Of a DNA stretch of 64,000 bases, positions 51,974 through 60,024 are shown one piece after another (the stretch's first letter is position 1; each line of letters opens with the position of its first letter). The DNA is from Bacillus sp. FJAT-27445 (GTDB lineage: Bacteria; Bacillota; Bacilli; Bacillales; Cytobacillaceae). The position numbers and the translations under genes are program-made. Location: contig NZ_LMTI01000007.1 in NCBI RefSeq assembly GCF_001510665.1, positions 204,197 to 268,196 on the forward strand. Direction: 5' to 3'. Below the pieces are notes generated by a model that saw nothing but the letters and a program-made list of their open reading frames with translations, did not search any database and was not told where the DNA came from.

Positions 51974-52068
51974 TTTTCGATATATGCCTTGAAACTTTCG
52001 ATATCCATCAAAAATTTTTCGATATATGTTAAAAATTTTCGATAACCCATCGAAAACTTTCGATATAT
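51974..52068 (+). repeat. Phased TTTCGATA array, five units
   Basis: Five copies of TTTCGATA(T) occur with their CG steps at 51978, 51999, 52020, 52040 and 52061. The spacing is 21, 21, 20 and 21 bp, two helical turns. Sequences between them are AT-rich and differ. It lies between the operon at 51571 and the hypothetical gene at 52285, both read leftward. Confidence 0.7.
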
Positions 52069-52190
52069 TTCCAAATCTCCTAAAAACCTACCATTTGGAG
52101 GTTTTTGGCGGTTATTTTTAGGTATTTACGGTGATTTCTAGCCATAATACAAAAATCCCTTCATAAAACACGTTACCCCCACTTTCCTAA

Positions 52191-52224
52191 AAGAAAAAGT
52201 GGCCCTTTTTCACAAAAAAGGACC
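52191..52224 (-). terminator. Intrinsic terminator after the 52285 gene
   Basis: On the minus strand GGTCCTTTTT folds on AAAAAGGGCC around TGTG, followed by ACTTTTTCTTTT. It is a close relative of the terminator at 45791-45830. Confidence 0.7.
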
Positions 52225-52284
52225 GCATTTCATTCATTTTTCGGTGATAGGTACCGTCCGCATAACCAGTGCCTTTTGATTAAA

Positions 52285-52623
52285 TCACCTATTCCTATTC
52301 ACAAAGATTGTATACTGCTCCAGGATAAAACTTTTTAGTACTTGCAGTTTTTCCTTCGATTCAATGACTTCAAATGGTACATAGACTTCGTGATTCTTCA
52401 ATTGGAAAGTTCTCATTTTTTGAATATCAAAATCCAGAATTTCTTGAATTTGTTTTTGAACCAGTTTTCCTTTCGGCGAGTCTTTTGTGCCTGGATCAAC
52501 ATGAAGGACTAAACATCTATAGCTTTTTTCACCGTGCAAAGTAGCAAACTTCGGCCTTCCCCCATAAAAGCTGAAAGGTTTATATCCGAGAATCAAACTC
52601 TTTGGAGCAAGAGAATATTCCAT
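52285..52623 (-). CDS. Hypothetical protein, 112 residues
   Basis: A small soluble protein with alternating basic and aromatic residues (Y-G-G-R-P-K-F, C-L-V-L-H-V-D-P-G). A C-terminal half (V-P-F-E-V-I-E-S-K-E-K-L-Q-V-L-K) looks alpha/beta. I do not recognise a family. The start is uncertain: GGGGAGG directly abuts the ATG at 52623, and a TTG at 52632 has no site. A proper terminator downstream supports it as a real gene. It has no visible partner. Confidence 0.6.
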   Translation of the reverse strand: MEYSLAPKSLILGYKPFSFYGGRPKFATLHGEKSYRCLVLHVDPGTKDSPKGKLVQKQIQEILDFDIQKMRTFQLKNHEVYVPFEVIESKEKLQVLKSFILEQYTIFVNRNR

Positions 52624-52850
52624 CCTCCCCAAGCCATTTTAAAATTTATACAGGTCACTGAAAAGCTTTAATTCGTTCATTCTATTGATCTCCTTGGAAT
52701 TATAAAATTTTCCTTAATTATACCTTTTCCGTTTTTTAAGAGCACAAAAAACACCCTCTATTAAGAGAGTCATTTATATCGTACACCTTAAATCTTGATA
52801 CCAGTTATCTCGCAAAAAAGAATGGTTCACATGCACCTGTTCGGGGATTA

Positions 52851-52900
52851 AAAAAGGTACGAAACAACATCCTTTAGAGGAAACGGTTTCGCACCTTTTT
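52851..52900 (-). terminator. Intrinsic terminator after coiled-coil protein gene
   Basis: On the minus strand AAAAAGGTGCGAAAC pairs with GTTTCGTACCTTTTT (one mismatch) around a 20-nt loop. It lies 56 bp from the stop codon. The rest of 52624-52850 holds no recognisable feature. Confidence 0.8.
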
Positions 52901-52955
52901 CTGTTTGATTGACAAGTTAATTGGGGATTTTATGAGGAATTCTTCTTAGGAGATA

Positions 52956-53303
52956 TTAACCGAGCCTTCTTTTAAGAACTTCAATCTCTCGCTCATTCCG
53001 GGCAGTTTTTTCCCAGATGAAATCCTGGTCCAGTTCCATTGCTTTAAGCATGCTCATTACTTGCTCGTGGCGTTCTGCATTCTTCTGTTTTTCGGACTCA
53101 AAATCCTGCTGCATCCCGTTCATTTTCTGCTGCAAACCGTTCATTTCATGCTGCATTTCGTTCATTTTCTCCTGCAAACCATTCATTTCCTGCCGCAAAC
53201 CATTTAATTCCTGCCGCATGTTCTGCTGCTCTGCAATCACGTTGCCGACCATACTAACCAATTGGCCCAACATCGTTTCTATTCTTTCAAGTCGTTCTTC
53301 CAT
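52956..53303 (-). CDS. Heptad-repeat coiled-coil protein, 115 residues
   Basis: Nearly the whole protein is a coiled coil. From residue ~28 to ~70 it consists of seven-residue units such as E-L-N-G-L-R-Q, E-M-N-G-L-Q-E, K-M-N-E-M-Q-H and K-M-N-G-M-Q-Q. The C-terminus (E-I-E-V-L-K-R-R-L) continues a basic helix. No membrane or catalytic part is seen. The ATG at 53303 follows a near-perfect AGAAGGAGGTGAT site. It may be a small structural or adaptor protein; the family resembles short bacillary coiled-coil proteins without known function. Confidence 0.75.
   Translation of the reverse strand: MEERLERIETMLGQLVSMVGNVIAEQQNMRQELNGLRQEMNGLQEKMNEMQHEMNGLQQKMNGMQQDFESEKQKNAERHEQVMSMLKAMELDQDFIWEKTARNEREIEVLKRRLG
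53118..53220 (-). repeat. 21-bp tandem repeats encoding the heptads
   Basis: Units of 21 bp such as TTCATTTTCTGCTGCAAACC recur about five times inside the coiled-coil gene. They can change copy number by slippage without a frameshift. Confidence 0.6.
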
Positions 53304-53463
53304 TTCGCTATCACCTCCTTCTCTTGTCAATTATACTATAGCTGTCGCCAAAATAAGAACCTTCTACACAAAACGACAAAACAAATTATACGGGTTATTT
53401 TCCAATCAATGGCTAATTGTTTTTTTCAAAAAACCTAAAACGAAAAATATTATGAATTTTCAG

Positions 53464-53493
53464 TTGACTTTTGAGATTATCTTCACTTATAAT
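53464..53493 (+). promoter_or_regulatory. Sigma-A promoter of the S-box operon
   Basis: TTGACT (53464-53469), an 18-bp spacer and TATAAT (53488-53493). It lies about 56 bp before the riboswitch and would give a leader of about 260 nt. Confidence 0.75.
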
Positions 53494-53549
53494 CCTCTAT
53501 AACAACCGGCAGTTAAAAATGAACACTAATTGAAAACTAAATATGCAAT

Positions 53550-53658
53550 CTCTTATCCAGAGTGACGGAGGGTCAGGCCCTATGAAGTCCGGCAACCTTC
53601 AAGCGTAAAGCTTGAAAAGGTGCTAATTCCTGCAGGCGTTTTGCCTGGAAGATAAGAG
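53550..53658 (+). promoter_or_regulatory. SAM-I riboswitch (S-box)
   Basis: Paired ends CTCTTATC (53550-53557) and GATAAGAG (53651-53658) close a four-way junction. It contains the conserved AGAGTGACGGAGGG, CCGGCAACCT and AAGGTGCTAATTCCTGCAG segments. SAM binding stabilises it and allows the terminator at 53663-53695. Without SAM, ATAAGAGGAGG (53652-53662) can pair with CCTCTTCTTAT (53669-53679), which destroys that terminator. Confidence 0.95.
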
Positions 53659-53662
53659 GAGG

Positions 53663-53695
53663 AACCCCCCTCTTCTTATGGAGAGGGGGTTTTTG
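53663..53695 (+). terminator. SAM-controlled leader terminator
   Basis: ACCCCCCTCT pairs with AGAGGGGGT, followed by TTTTTGT. It is the expression platform of the S-box; its left arm is shared with the antiterminator. Confidence 0.92.
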
Positions 53696-53761
53696 TATTA
53701 GATGCGTTCATAAACAAACCGCCCAAATTAAACTGGAATTAGTAATTGGAGGGAATTCACA

Positions 53762-55087
53762 TTGACAAATCAACATGAAAACTTCGGCCTTGAAACACTT
53801 TTATTGCATGGCGGGCAAACCCCTGATCCAGTAACCGGATCCCGGGCAGTACCTATTTACCAGACAACTTCTTATGTTTTCAATAGTACCGACCATGCTC
53901 AGAACTTATTCTCTCTTGCAGAGCCAGGGAATATTTACACCCGGATAATGAACCCAACAACAGATGTTTTAGAAAAAAGAATTGCTCTCCTTGAAGGAGG
54001 CGCAGCTGCCCTGGCAGTTTCTTCAGGGATGGCCGCAATTGCCTTGAGCATTATGAACATCGCTGAGGCCGGGGATGAAATCGTAGCCGCGGAAAACCTA
54101 TATGGCGGTACATTCAACTTATTCGCTGTTACTCTTCCCAAGTTTGGAATTAAAGTCCGCTTTGTTGACTCGGCCAATCCTGAAAATTTCCGTGATGCAA
54201 TCACTCCTAAAACAAAGGCAGTCTTTGCAGAAATCATCGGCAACCCAAGCCTAAATGTATTGGATGTTGAAGCTGTAGCTGAAATCGCCCATGAAAATGG
54301 AATTCCACTCATTATCGACAATACGTTTGCTTCCCCGTACTCATGCCGGCCAATTGAATGGGGCGCGGATATCGTTGTCCATTCGGCAACAAAATGGATT
54401 GGAGGACATGGCACAACAATTGGCGGATTAATTGTCGATGCCGGCCGATTCAATTGGAACAGCGAGAAGTTTCCTGGCTTTACCCAGCCAGATCCTAGCT
54501 ATAATGGGCTTCGCTTTGCCCAGGATATCGGCTCGCTTGCATTTATCATTAAACTTCGGGTCCAGCTCTTGAGGGACTTTGGATCATCTTTAAGCCCGCA
54601 TAGTGCTTTCCTCTTGCTGCAGGGACTTGAGACACTGCACTTGAGAATTCAAAAGCATAATGAGAATGCACTGGAAATTGCCCAATACTTGCAAGACCAT
54701 CCAGCTGTCGATTGGGTTTCCTTCCCGGGGCTTGAGGATCACCCAAGCCATCAGTTAGCAAAAAAATACCTTGGCGGCGGTTTTGGATCCATTATTGTTT
54801 TTGGCATTAAAGGCGGCCGTGATGCAGGTAAAAAGGTGATTGACAACATTCAACTATGGTCCCATGTGGCAAATGTCGGGGATGCAAAGTCACTGATCAT
54901 CCATCCTGCTTCCACCACACATCAGCAGCTGAACAAAGAGGATCTTGCAAAGAGCGGTGTAACCGAAGAACTTATCAGGCTTTCTGTCGGGCTTGAATCA
55001 CTTAAGGATTTGAAGGAAGATTTGGATCAGGCATTCTTTAAAGCTACCGGTCTATCATCCAGGCCTGAGGAGCAGCTAAATCAATGA
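53762..55087 (+). CDS. metY: O-acetylhomoserine sulfhydrylase
   Basis: A 441-residue PLP enzyme of the Cys/Met metabolism family (O-acetylhomoserine aminocarboxypropyltransferase). It joins O-acetylhomoserine with sulfide to make homocysteine. The PLP lysine is Lys211 in H-S-A-T-K-W-I-G-G-H-G. Y-x-R-I-x-N-P-T (residues 59-66) and D-N-T-F-A-S-P-Y are intact. The start TTG has GGAGGG upstream. It is first in a three-gene operon with metX and hom under a SAM riboswitch. Confidence 0.96.
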   Translation: MTNQHENFGLETLLLHGGQTPDPVTGSRAVPIYQTTSYVFNSTDHAQNLFSLAEPGNIYTRIMNPTTDVLEKRIALLEGGAAALAVSSGMAAIALSIMNIAEAGDEIVAAENLYGGTFNLFAVTLPKFGIKVRFVDSANPENFRDAITPKTKAVFAEIIGNPSLNVLDVEAVAEIAHENGIPLIIDNTFASPYSCRPIEWGADIVVHSATKWIGGHGTTIGGLIVDAGRFNWNSEKFPGFTQPDPSYNGLRFAQDIGSLAFIIKLRVQLLRDFGSSLSPHSAFLLLQGLETLHLRIQKHNENALEIAQYLQDHPAVDWVSFPGLEDHPSHQLAKKYLGGGFGSIIVFGIKGGRDAGKKVIDNIQLWSHVANVGDAKSLIIHPASTTHQQLNKEDLAKSGVTEELIRLSVGLESLKDLKEDLDQAFFKATGLSSRPEEQLNQ

Positions 55088-56160
55088 ACACCGAAGATTT
55101 ATCAATAGGCGTTGAACCGGCTCCTCCGCCGGAATATGGAAAGATAAAAGTTGGAGACCTCCGGCTTGAATCAGGTATCGTACTCGAGGATGTTGAACTC
55201 GCCTTTGAAAGGGCTGGGAAAAAAGGCGCACCCGTCATCCTGGTCTGCCATGCCCTTACAGGCAATCAGTATACAGTTGGTACGCAACAACAACCAGGCT
55301 GGTGGCATGGCCTGATAGGTCCGGGCTTGTATATTGATACAAACGAGTATGAGGTCATTACTTTCAATGTTCTGGGAGGCTGCTCTGGATCAACCGGCCC
55401 AACCAGTATGAACCCTTTGTCAAAAAAAACTTATCAGTACAATTTTCCGAAAATAACAATCCGGGACATTGTCGATTCACAGGTATTGGCGCTCAGGAAA
55501 CTCGGCATCCACAAAATAAAAGCGGCGATCGGAGGGTCGCTTGGGGGCATGCAGGTTCTTGAATTGGCAATCGCCTACCCTGATTTTTCAGAACTCATCG
55601 TCCCAATCGCCGTTACCCCATACCTAAGCGATTATGGAATTGCTTTTAACGCAATTGGAAGAAATGCCATCATGCAGGACCCGGCCTGGAAGAGCGGCTT
55701 CTATTCAGAGGATGACCGGATTGCAGGACTCGAAATCGCTAGAATGGTCGGGATGGTTACCTACCGGACCGGCTCAATGTTCAATCAAAGATTCAAGAGG
55801 GAGCTTAAGGACGAGGAGACCTTTCAAGTTGAATCCTATTTGAAATATCAGGGAAAAAAACTTTCTTCCCGTTTTGATGCCAACAGCTATTTGTATTTGC
55901 TTGGGGCGATGGACTCACATGATATCGGAAGAGGCAGGCAGGGATGGAAAAAGGCCATTCAGCAAATTACCGCAAAATCTCTGCTGTTAGGCTATACAGG
56001 CGATCTACTGTACCCTCCCGAGAAGGTTAAAGAAATTGCGGAAGCCCTCAAGGAAGCGGGGAAAGAAGCGGATTATGTTGAAGTGAGCACTGATTTTGGG
56101 CATGATGGATTCCTTGCCGAGTTTCCAAAATGGGGAGGAATCCTGCAGTCTGCCTTATAA
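55084..56160 (+). CDS. metX: Homoserine O-acetyltransferase
   Basis: A 358-residue alpha/beta-hydrolase-fold acyltransferase that makes O-acetylhomoserine from acetyl-CoA and homoserine. Nucleophile Ser152 lies in G-G-S-L-G-G-M-Q. The acid Asp is in G-D-L-L-Y-P and the His in G-H-D-G-F-L. The N-terminal N-V-L-G-G-C-x-G-S-T-G-P motif is diagnostic for MetX. It overlaps metY by 4 bp (ATGA), so translation is coupled. Its product feeds metY. Confidence 0.96.
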   Translation: MNTEDLSIGVEPAPPPEYGKIKVGDLRLESGIVLEDVELAFERAGKKGAPVILVCHALTGNQYTVGTQQQPGWWHGLIGPGLYIDTNEYEVITFNVLGGCSGSTGPTSMNPLSKKTYQYNFPKITIRDIVDSQVLALRKLGIHKIKAAIGGSLGGMQVLELAIAYPDFSELIVPIAVTPYLSDYGIAFNAIGRNAIMQDPAWKSGFYSEDDRIAGLEIARMVGMVTYRTGSMFNQRFKRELKDEETFQVESYLKYQGKKLSSRFDANSYLYLLGAMDSHDIGRGRQGWKKAIQQITAKSLLLGYTGDLLYPPEKVKEIAEALKEAGKEADYVEVSTDFGHDGFLAEFPKWGGILQSAL

Positions 56161-56179
56161 GATTTGAGGAGGAGATTAA

Positions 56180-57439
56180 GTGGCGGACATCCATGTTGCA
56201 CTACTCGGGTTTGGCACAGTCGGCAAAGGAGTATATGAAACAATCAAAACCCATCAAACAAGGCTTAAAGCAATCCTTGGCAAAAATGTAAAGGTAGCTG
56301 GCATACTTGTGAGAAACGTTGAAAAACACACTCTCCAGGAAGATGACATCCTCCTTACCTCAAATTTCGAAGACATTTTAAACCTGCCGAAACTCGATGT
56401 AGTGATCGAAGCAATCGTAGGACGGGAACCGGGTTTTTCGTATTTGAAAAAATCAATCGAAAGAGGCTGCCATATCATTACCGCGAATAAGGAAATGTTT
56501 GCTTACCACGGAAATGAGCTGCTGGAACACTCCTCCCGGTATAATGTCGCCTGCGGGTTTGAAGCGACTGTCGCTGGAGGAATACCGGCAATCCAAACGC
56601 TGAGGACACTTTTGAATGTGAACAAAATCGAGAGGATTGAAGGAATCGTCAACGGTACCTCCAATTATATTTTGACCAAAATGCGCGAGGATGGCGATTC
56701 ATTCCAAGATGCGCTTCAAGCAGCGCAAGAAAAAGGATATGCCGAGGAAGACCCAACCAATGATATTGAAGGATATGACGCTTTTTATAAAGCGATGATA
56801 TTAAGCCAGATCGCATTTGGAGAACAGCCCGAATGGCAAACAGTAAAGAGGAAAGGCATCTCTGAGGTATCCCACTCCGAAATCGGCTTGTTTTCCGATT
56901 GGGGGCTGCGCGTAAAGCATGTCATCTCGCTTGAAATAGGGGTACGGGGCCTCCGCTGCTCCGTTAAACCTGTCCTCGTTGGCCCATCGCACCCGTTGTA
57001 CTCCGTCGAGGGCGTCCAAAACGCCGTTTCGATCGACGCGGATATCGTCGGAAATATTACCCTGCAAGGGCCGGGCGCCGGGAAGTTTCCGACGGCAAGC
57101 GCCATTGTAGAGGATTTAATCCAACTTAACTCAAAGCACAACGATTACGTTGCACGGGAAGAAAATGTCCGGTTTAAAAAAGAACCTCATCATAATTGGG
57201 TTCTTTTAACAAACATAACGAACCTATCCATTCCTGATTCCATTGAAGTAACCGGCCGGGTGCCCCAAAAAGCCCTTTTTGTGAAAGCGAAAGAAAAGGA
57301 TATTGAACGGCTGCTTGAAGTATACCCTGGATTAAACAGCTTCCAGCTTTATGGGCAAATCAACAAGGAATTTTTTGAAAAAATCCATCTCAGCGGTACA
57401 CGATCGGAAAGAAAGGCGGCTGTCCCAAAAGGCATGTAA
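56180..57439 (+). CDS. hom: Homoserine dehydrogenase
   Basis: A 419-residue NAD(P)-dependent enzyme converting aspartate semialdehyde to homoserine. The nucleotide-binding G-F-G-T-V-G-K-G is at residues 10-17. The substrate region G-I-V-N-G-T-S-N-Y-I-L-T and E-D-P-T-N-D-I-E-G-Y-D-A are intact. A shortened C-terminal regulatory region lacks a clear ACT-domain pattern. The GTG start has GGAGGAG upstream. Being under the S-box, this copy is dedicated to methionine; a second copy for threonine is likely elsewhere (inference). Confidence 0.95.
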   Translation: MADIHVALLGFGTVGKGVYETIKTHQTRLKAILGKNVKVAGILVRNVEKHTLQEDDILLTSNFEDILNLPKLDVVIEAIVGREPGFSYLKKSIERGCHIITANKEMFAYHGNELLEHSSRYNVACGFEATVAGGIPAIQTLRTLLNVNKIERIEGIVNGTSNYILTKMREDGDSFQDALQAAQEKGYAEEDPTNDIEGYDAFYKAMILSQIAFGEQPEWQTVKRKGISEVSHSEIGLFSDWGLRVKHVISLEIGVRGLRCSVKPVLVGPSHPLYSVEGVQNAVSIDADIVGNITLQGPGAGKFPTASAIVEDLIQLNSKHNDYVAREENVRFKKEPHHNWVLLTNITNLSIPDSIEVTGRVPQKALFVKAKEKDIERLLEVYPGLNSFQLYGQINKEFFEKIHLSGTRSERKAAVPKGM

Positions 57440-57495
57440 CCATGCTAGGGCACTCATATTTCCATAGCTGATAAATTCAGTTCGCCGATTAAAGT

Positions 57496-57530
57496 GGGGG
57501 CTTCGCATTAGCGGAGCCCCTCTTTTCCTT
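57496..57530 (+). terminator. Terminator of metY-metX-hom operon
   Basis: GGGGCTTCGC (57497-57506) pairs perfectly with GCGGAGCCCC (57511-57520) around ATTA, except for one U-G, followed by TCTTTTCCTT. Confidence 0.85.
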
Positions 57531-57561
57531 ATATACTAAATGTAGTATGGAGGTGTGTCAG

Positions 57562-58344
57562 ATGACTGTGATGAATGAAATGTTTCGCAAAAGGATTGAG
57601 TTTCCGAGGGATGAACCAATACACTTTGATAACCTGGAAACGATACTTGAAAAGACCGCGCTGGCGCTTCCCTTTGAAAATGTGCGCATTATGAATGGCA
57701 GTACGACTGAATTTACGGAGGAATCCCTGAAGGAAAAGATACTCGACCGGAATGAAGGCGGCCTTTGTTATGACCTGAATTCGATTCTCTATTTGTTCCT
57801 TTTGGAAAACGGCTTTGATGCCAGGATAATCCGTGCGGTTGTTTTTAACCAAACACATCAGAAATGGAGCGAAACCGGAAAAACACATATAGCCATCCTC
57901 CTTCGGGAAAAAGGCCGCCAATACCTTGTGGATACCGGGTTTGGCATCAATATTCCGCTAAAACCAGTCCCACTGGACGGAGACACCATCTCATCAAGAA
58001 ACGGCGAATTTAAGGTTCAAAAAGAAGATAGTGAACATGGGGATTATTGTTTGTATTTGAAACTCAAGCATAAGGATAAAGAGTGGAAAAAAGGTTATGC
58101 CTTTGATTCCACGGATACCGTTCATAAGCTAAGTGACTTAAACGAAATTCAGCAGATTATTGCCAGCCACCCTGCATCAGGTTTCAATAAACGGCTGATA
58201 ATTACCAGGCTGACCGATAAAGGAAGCGTAACATTGGCCGGAAATTCGGCCACAACATGGACTGATGGAAGGATGGAAAAAGAAGAAATTGATGACAGCC
58301 ATTTTAAGAAATTGGCTAAGGAGATGTTTGGATTTACGTTATAA
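57562..58344 (+). CDS. nat: Arylamine N-acetyltransferase
   Basis: A 260-residue NAT-family enzyme. It transfers acetyl from acetyl-CoA to arylamines or hydrazines by a Cys-His-Asp triad. Cys69 sits in R-N-E-G-G-L-C-Y-D-L-N exactly where the family has it. His is in T-H-I-A-I-L-L and Asp in V-D-T-G-F-G. The ATG at 57562 is 7 nt after GGAGGTG; an earlier ATG at 57547 is upstream of that spacing. It is monocistronic. Its natural substrate in soil bacteria is generally unknown. Confidence 0.92.
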   Translation: MTVMNEMFRKRIEFPRDEPIHFDNLETILEKTALALPFENVRIMNGSTTEFTEESLKEKILDRNEGGLCYDLNSILYLFLLENGFDARIIRAVVFNQTHQKWSETGKTHIAILLREKGRQYLVDTGFGINIPLKPVPLDGDTISSRNGEFKVQKEDSEHGDYCLYLKLKHKDKEWKKGYAFDSTDTVHKLSDLNEIQQIIASHPASGFNKRLIITRLTDKGSVTLAGNSATTWTDGRMEKEEIDDSHFKKLAKEMFGFTL

Positions 58345-58414
58345 AGGTGCCTGGCACTCCCCGAAATTTTTCGACTAGTTTCATTTTACAAAAACCCACG
58401 GGGCTCAGGCACCT
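58345..58414. repeat. REP-like hairpin (GGTGCCTGGCA family), copy 1
   Basis: AGGTGCCTG...CCCCG pairs with CGGGG...CAGGCACCT over a loop containing TTTCATTTTACAAAAA. A second, degenerate copy occurs at 60694-60765 with the same loop. The rest of 58415-58639 has no feature I can name. Confidence 0.6.
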
Positions 58415-58639
58415 GGGTTATAAATTTCTATACGGAGAAATTTGTGTTCAGGGTAGTGTTAATACCACTATTACTTGTAAAGGGAAATAGTTCATTGTCA
58501 CAAAACCGCCTACTGTCAGACTAAAATCCTCTTCCAGAATTTTGTATTTTACTGGTATAATGAACTTGCCTCAATACCCCACAACCCATCTATCCCACTT
58601 TCAGGCAAAAACCCCTTAGGAAAGCAAGTTGAAAACTGT

Positions 58640-59509
58640 ATGAGAAAAAGGCCGTTATGCAGCTGCGGAAGCAGATTAGCCGAGGAACATTGCTGCGAAA
58701 AACTTCAAATCCATTCCTTTGCCCTCCCCATCACCGAGACCGAAACACGCGAAAAATTCTTAAAGAAGCTCCAAATCGGTTCCGCATTTAAAATGAGAAA
58801 CCGCGCGATTGCCCTCTTTTATGGAGACGACCTCATTGCCTACAAACTCGGCAAACCGAAAGACCCCATCCGGAATGAATTTCTCTTCCACTTCTCAAAT
58901 TATCTCACTGATTACCTTGAAGATTTATGCCCTCCTTCCTGGCAGGAATGTACCCCGCTCTTCTGGGAAGAATTCCTCACTCCCCATCTCTCAAGCAGGA
59001 TTCCGATATCAAAAACCGGGCGGGAAACTGAAAAACTGCTTTCTGAACTCCAAACCTTTGTCCGCTGGCTTGATCGCAGAGCGGGAACAAACTGGCTCCC
59101 TATTGTTAAGGAATATATCGATATGTATAAGTCCGATATAAAAATCGGGGAAACCGCAATAAATGCCCTTATCCTCCAGCATTTCCCCAATATCCATGAT
59201 CCCGATTTAGGTATTCAAAATGATTTGGAAGCGTACCAAAAACAGCAACGTGCATTCGACCTCTATTTCGACACCGTGTTTGAGGTGCAGACAGTTATAG
59301 AAGGCGTGTTCGTCCTAAACGACTTGGAAGATGGAAGGACCTATCACACCAAAGGGCTTCCGGGGAGTATTTTGCCAGAATTGCTGCTACATGGCGCGAT
59401 TGGCAAAAACAATCATGATTTCTTTTGGAAATGGTGCGCAACAGGCGCGGTATTCCCTAAATGCTCAAAAAAGTTCCTAGAAACCGAGGAAGCGGTTATT
59501 CTTTTATAA
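58640..59509 (+). CDS. Protein with N-terminal SEC-C-like zinc motif
   Basis: A 289-residue cytoplasmic protein. Its first residues carry a SEC-C-type zinc-binding pattern, L-C-S-C-G-S...H-C-C-E-K. It is followed by about 260 residues of predominantly helical sequence with W-Q-E-C, F-V-R-W-L-D and G-A-I-G-K segments. SEC-C motifs occur on SecA and on many proteins of unknown role. I do not recognise the rest. The ATG at 58640 has only a distant AGGAAA, so translation may be weak. Confidence 0.7.
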   Translation: MRKRPLCSCGSRLAEEHCCEKLQIHSFALPITETETREKFLKKLQIGSAFKMRNRAIALFYGDDLIAYKLGKPKDPIRNEFLFHFSNYLTDYLEDLCPPSWQECTPLFWEEFLTPHLSSRIPISKTGRETEKLLSELQTFVRWLDRRAGTNWLPIVKEYIDMYKSDIKIGETAINALILQHFPNIHDPDLGIQNDLEAYQKQQRAFDLYFDTVFEVQTVIEGVFVLNDLEDGRTYHTKGLPGSILPELLLHGAIGKNNHDFFWKWCATGAVFPKCSKKFLETEEAVILL

Positions 59510-59519
59510 TGAATGATAG

Positions 59520-59553
59520 AGCCCGGCACTCCCCCCATCGGATGCCGGGCTTC
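59520..59553 (+). terminator. Hairpin after SEC-C protein gene
   Basis: AGCCCGGCA (59520-59528) pairs perfectly with TGCCGGGCT (59543-59551), followed only by TTCC, so it is a weak terminator. Confidence 0.55.
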
Positions 59554-59762
59554 CATATAAGTAAAGAAAAGTTGAATTGCAAACAGGACACTGCTCAGTG
59601 GCAGCCACTTTTCAAAAAGAAGAAGGAAAATACCACGATAGAGTAGAATCGATTACGTATAGATAAATTCGACAAGAATCGTTGTCATATGTTTTTTTAA
59701 TGGAAATTAATTTTTATATGTTCAACTTGATACCGAATAAAAAAATCCAAGAGGTAGGAATC

Positions 59763-59981
59763 ATGAAAAATAAACTTTTGTACATAGAAGACGATAAGGA
59801 AATCAGCCCCTGGGTTAGTTAAGATTTAACCAGACGGGGCTACCACGTGACCTGGCTTACCTCGAAGGATGATGCGCCCAATTAAATGGATAGCATCGAC
59901 CTGGCCATACTTGACATCATGCTTCCCGAATTGGATGGATTCTCCATCGGCCAACGGTTAAAGAAGGAACATTCAGAGACC
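59763..59981 (+). pseudogene. Decayed OmpR-type response regulator
   Basis: After AAGAGG and an ATG, the frame reads Y-I-E-D-D-K-E-I (acidic pocket) and later L-A-I-L-D-I-M-L-P-E-L-D-G-F, with the phospho-acceptor at codon 51. This is a normal receiver domain, but in-frame TAA codons interrupt it at 59820-59822 and 59883-59885. The sequence stops resembling a receiver after about 75 codons. No DNA-binding domain or kinase follows. Two independent stops argue against a sequencing error. Confidence 0.8.
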
Positions 59982-60024
59982 CAATGTTCCAGCTACGCAG
60001 GGGGTTAAAAAGGAGGAATGTGTG

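Noticed and set aside
51974-52068. Possible CRISPR array
   Set aside because: Repeats are only about 8-9 bp and the intervals about 12 bp; there are no cas genes nearby.
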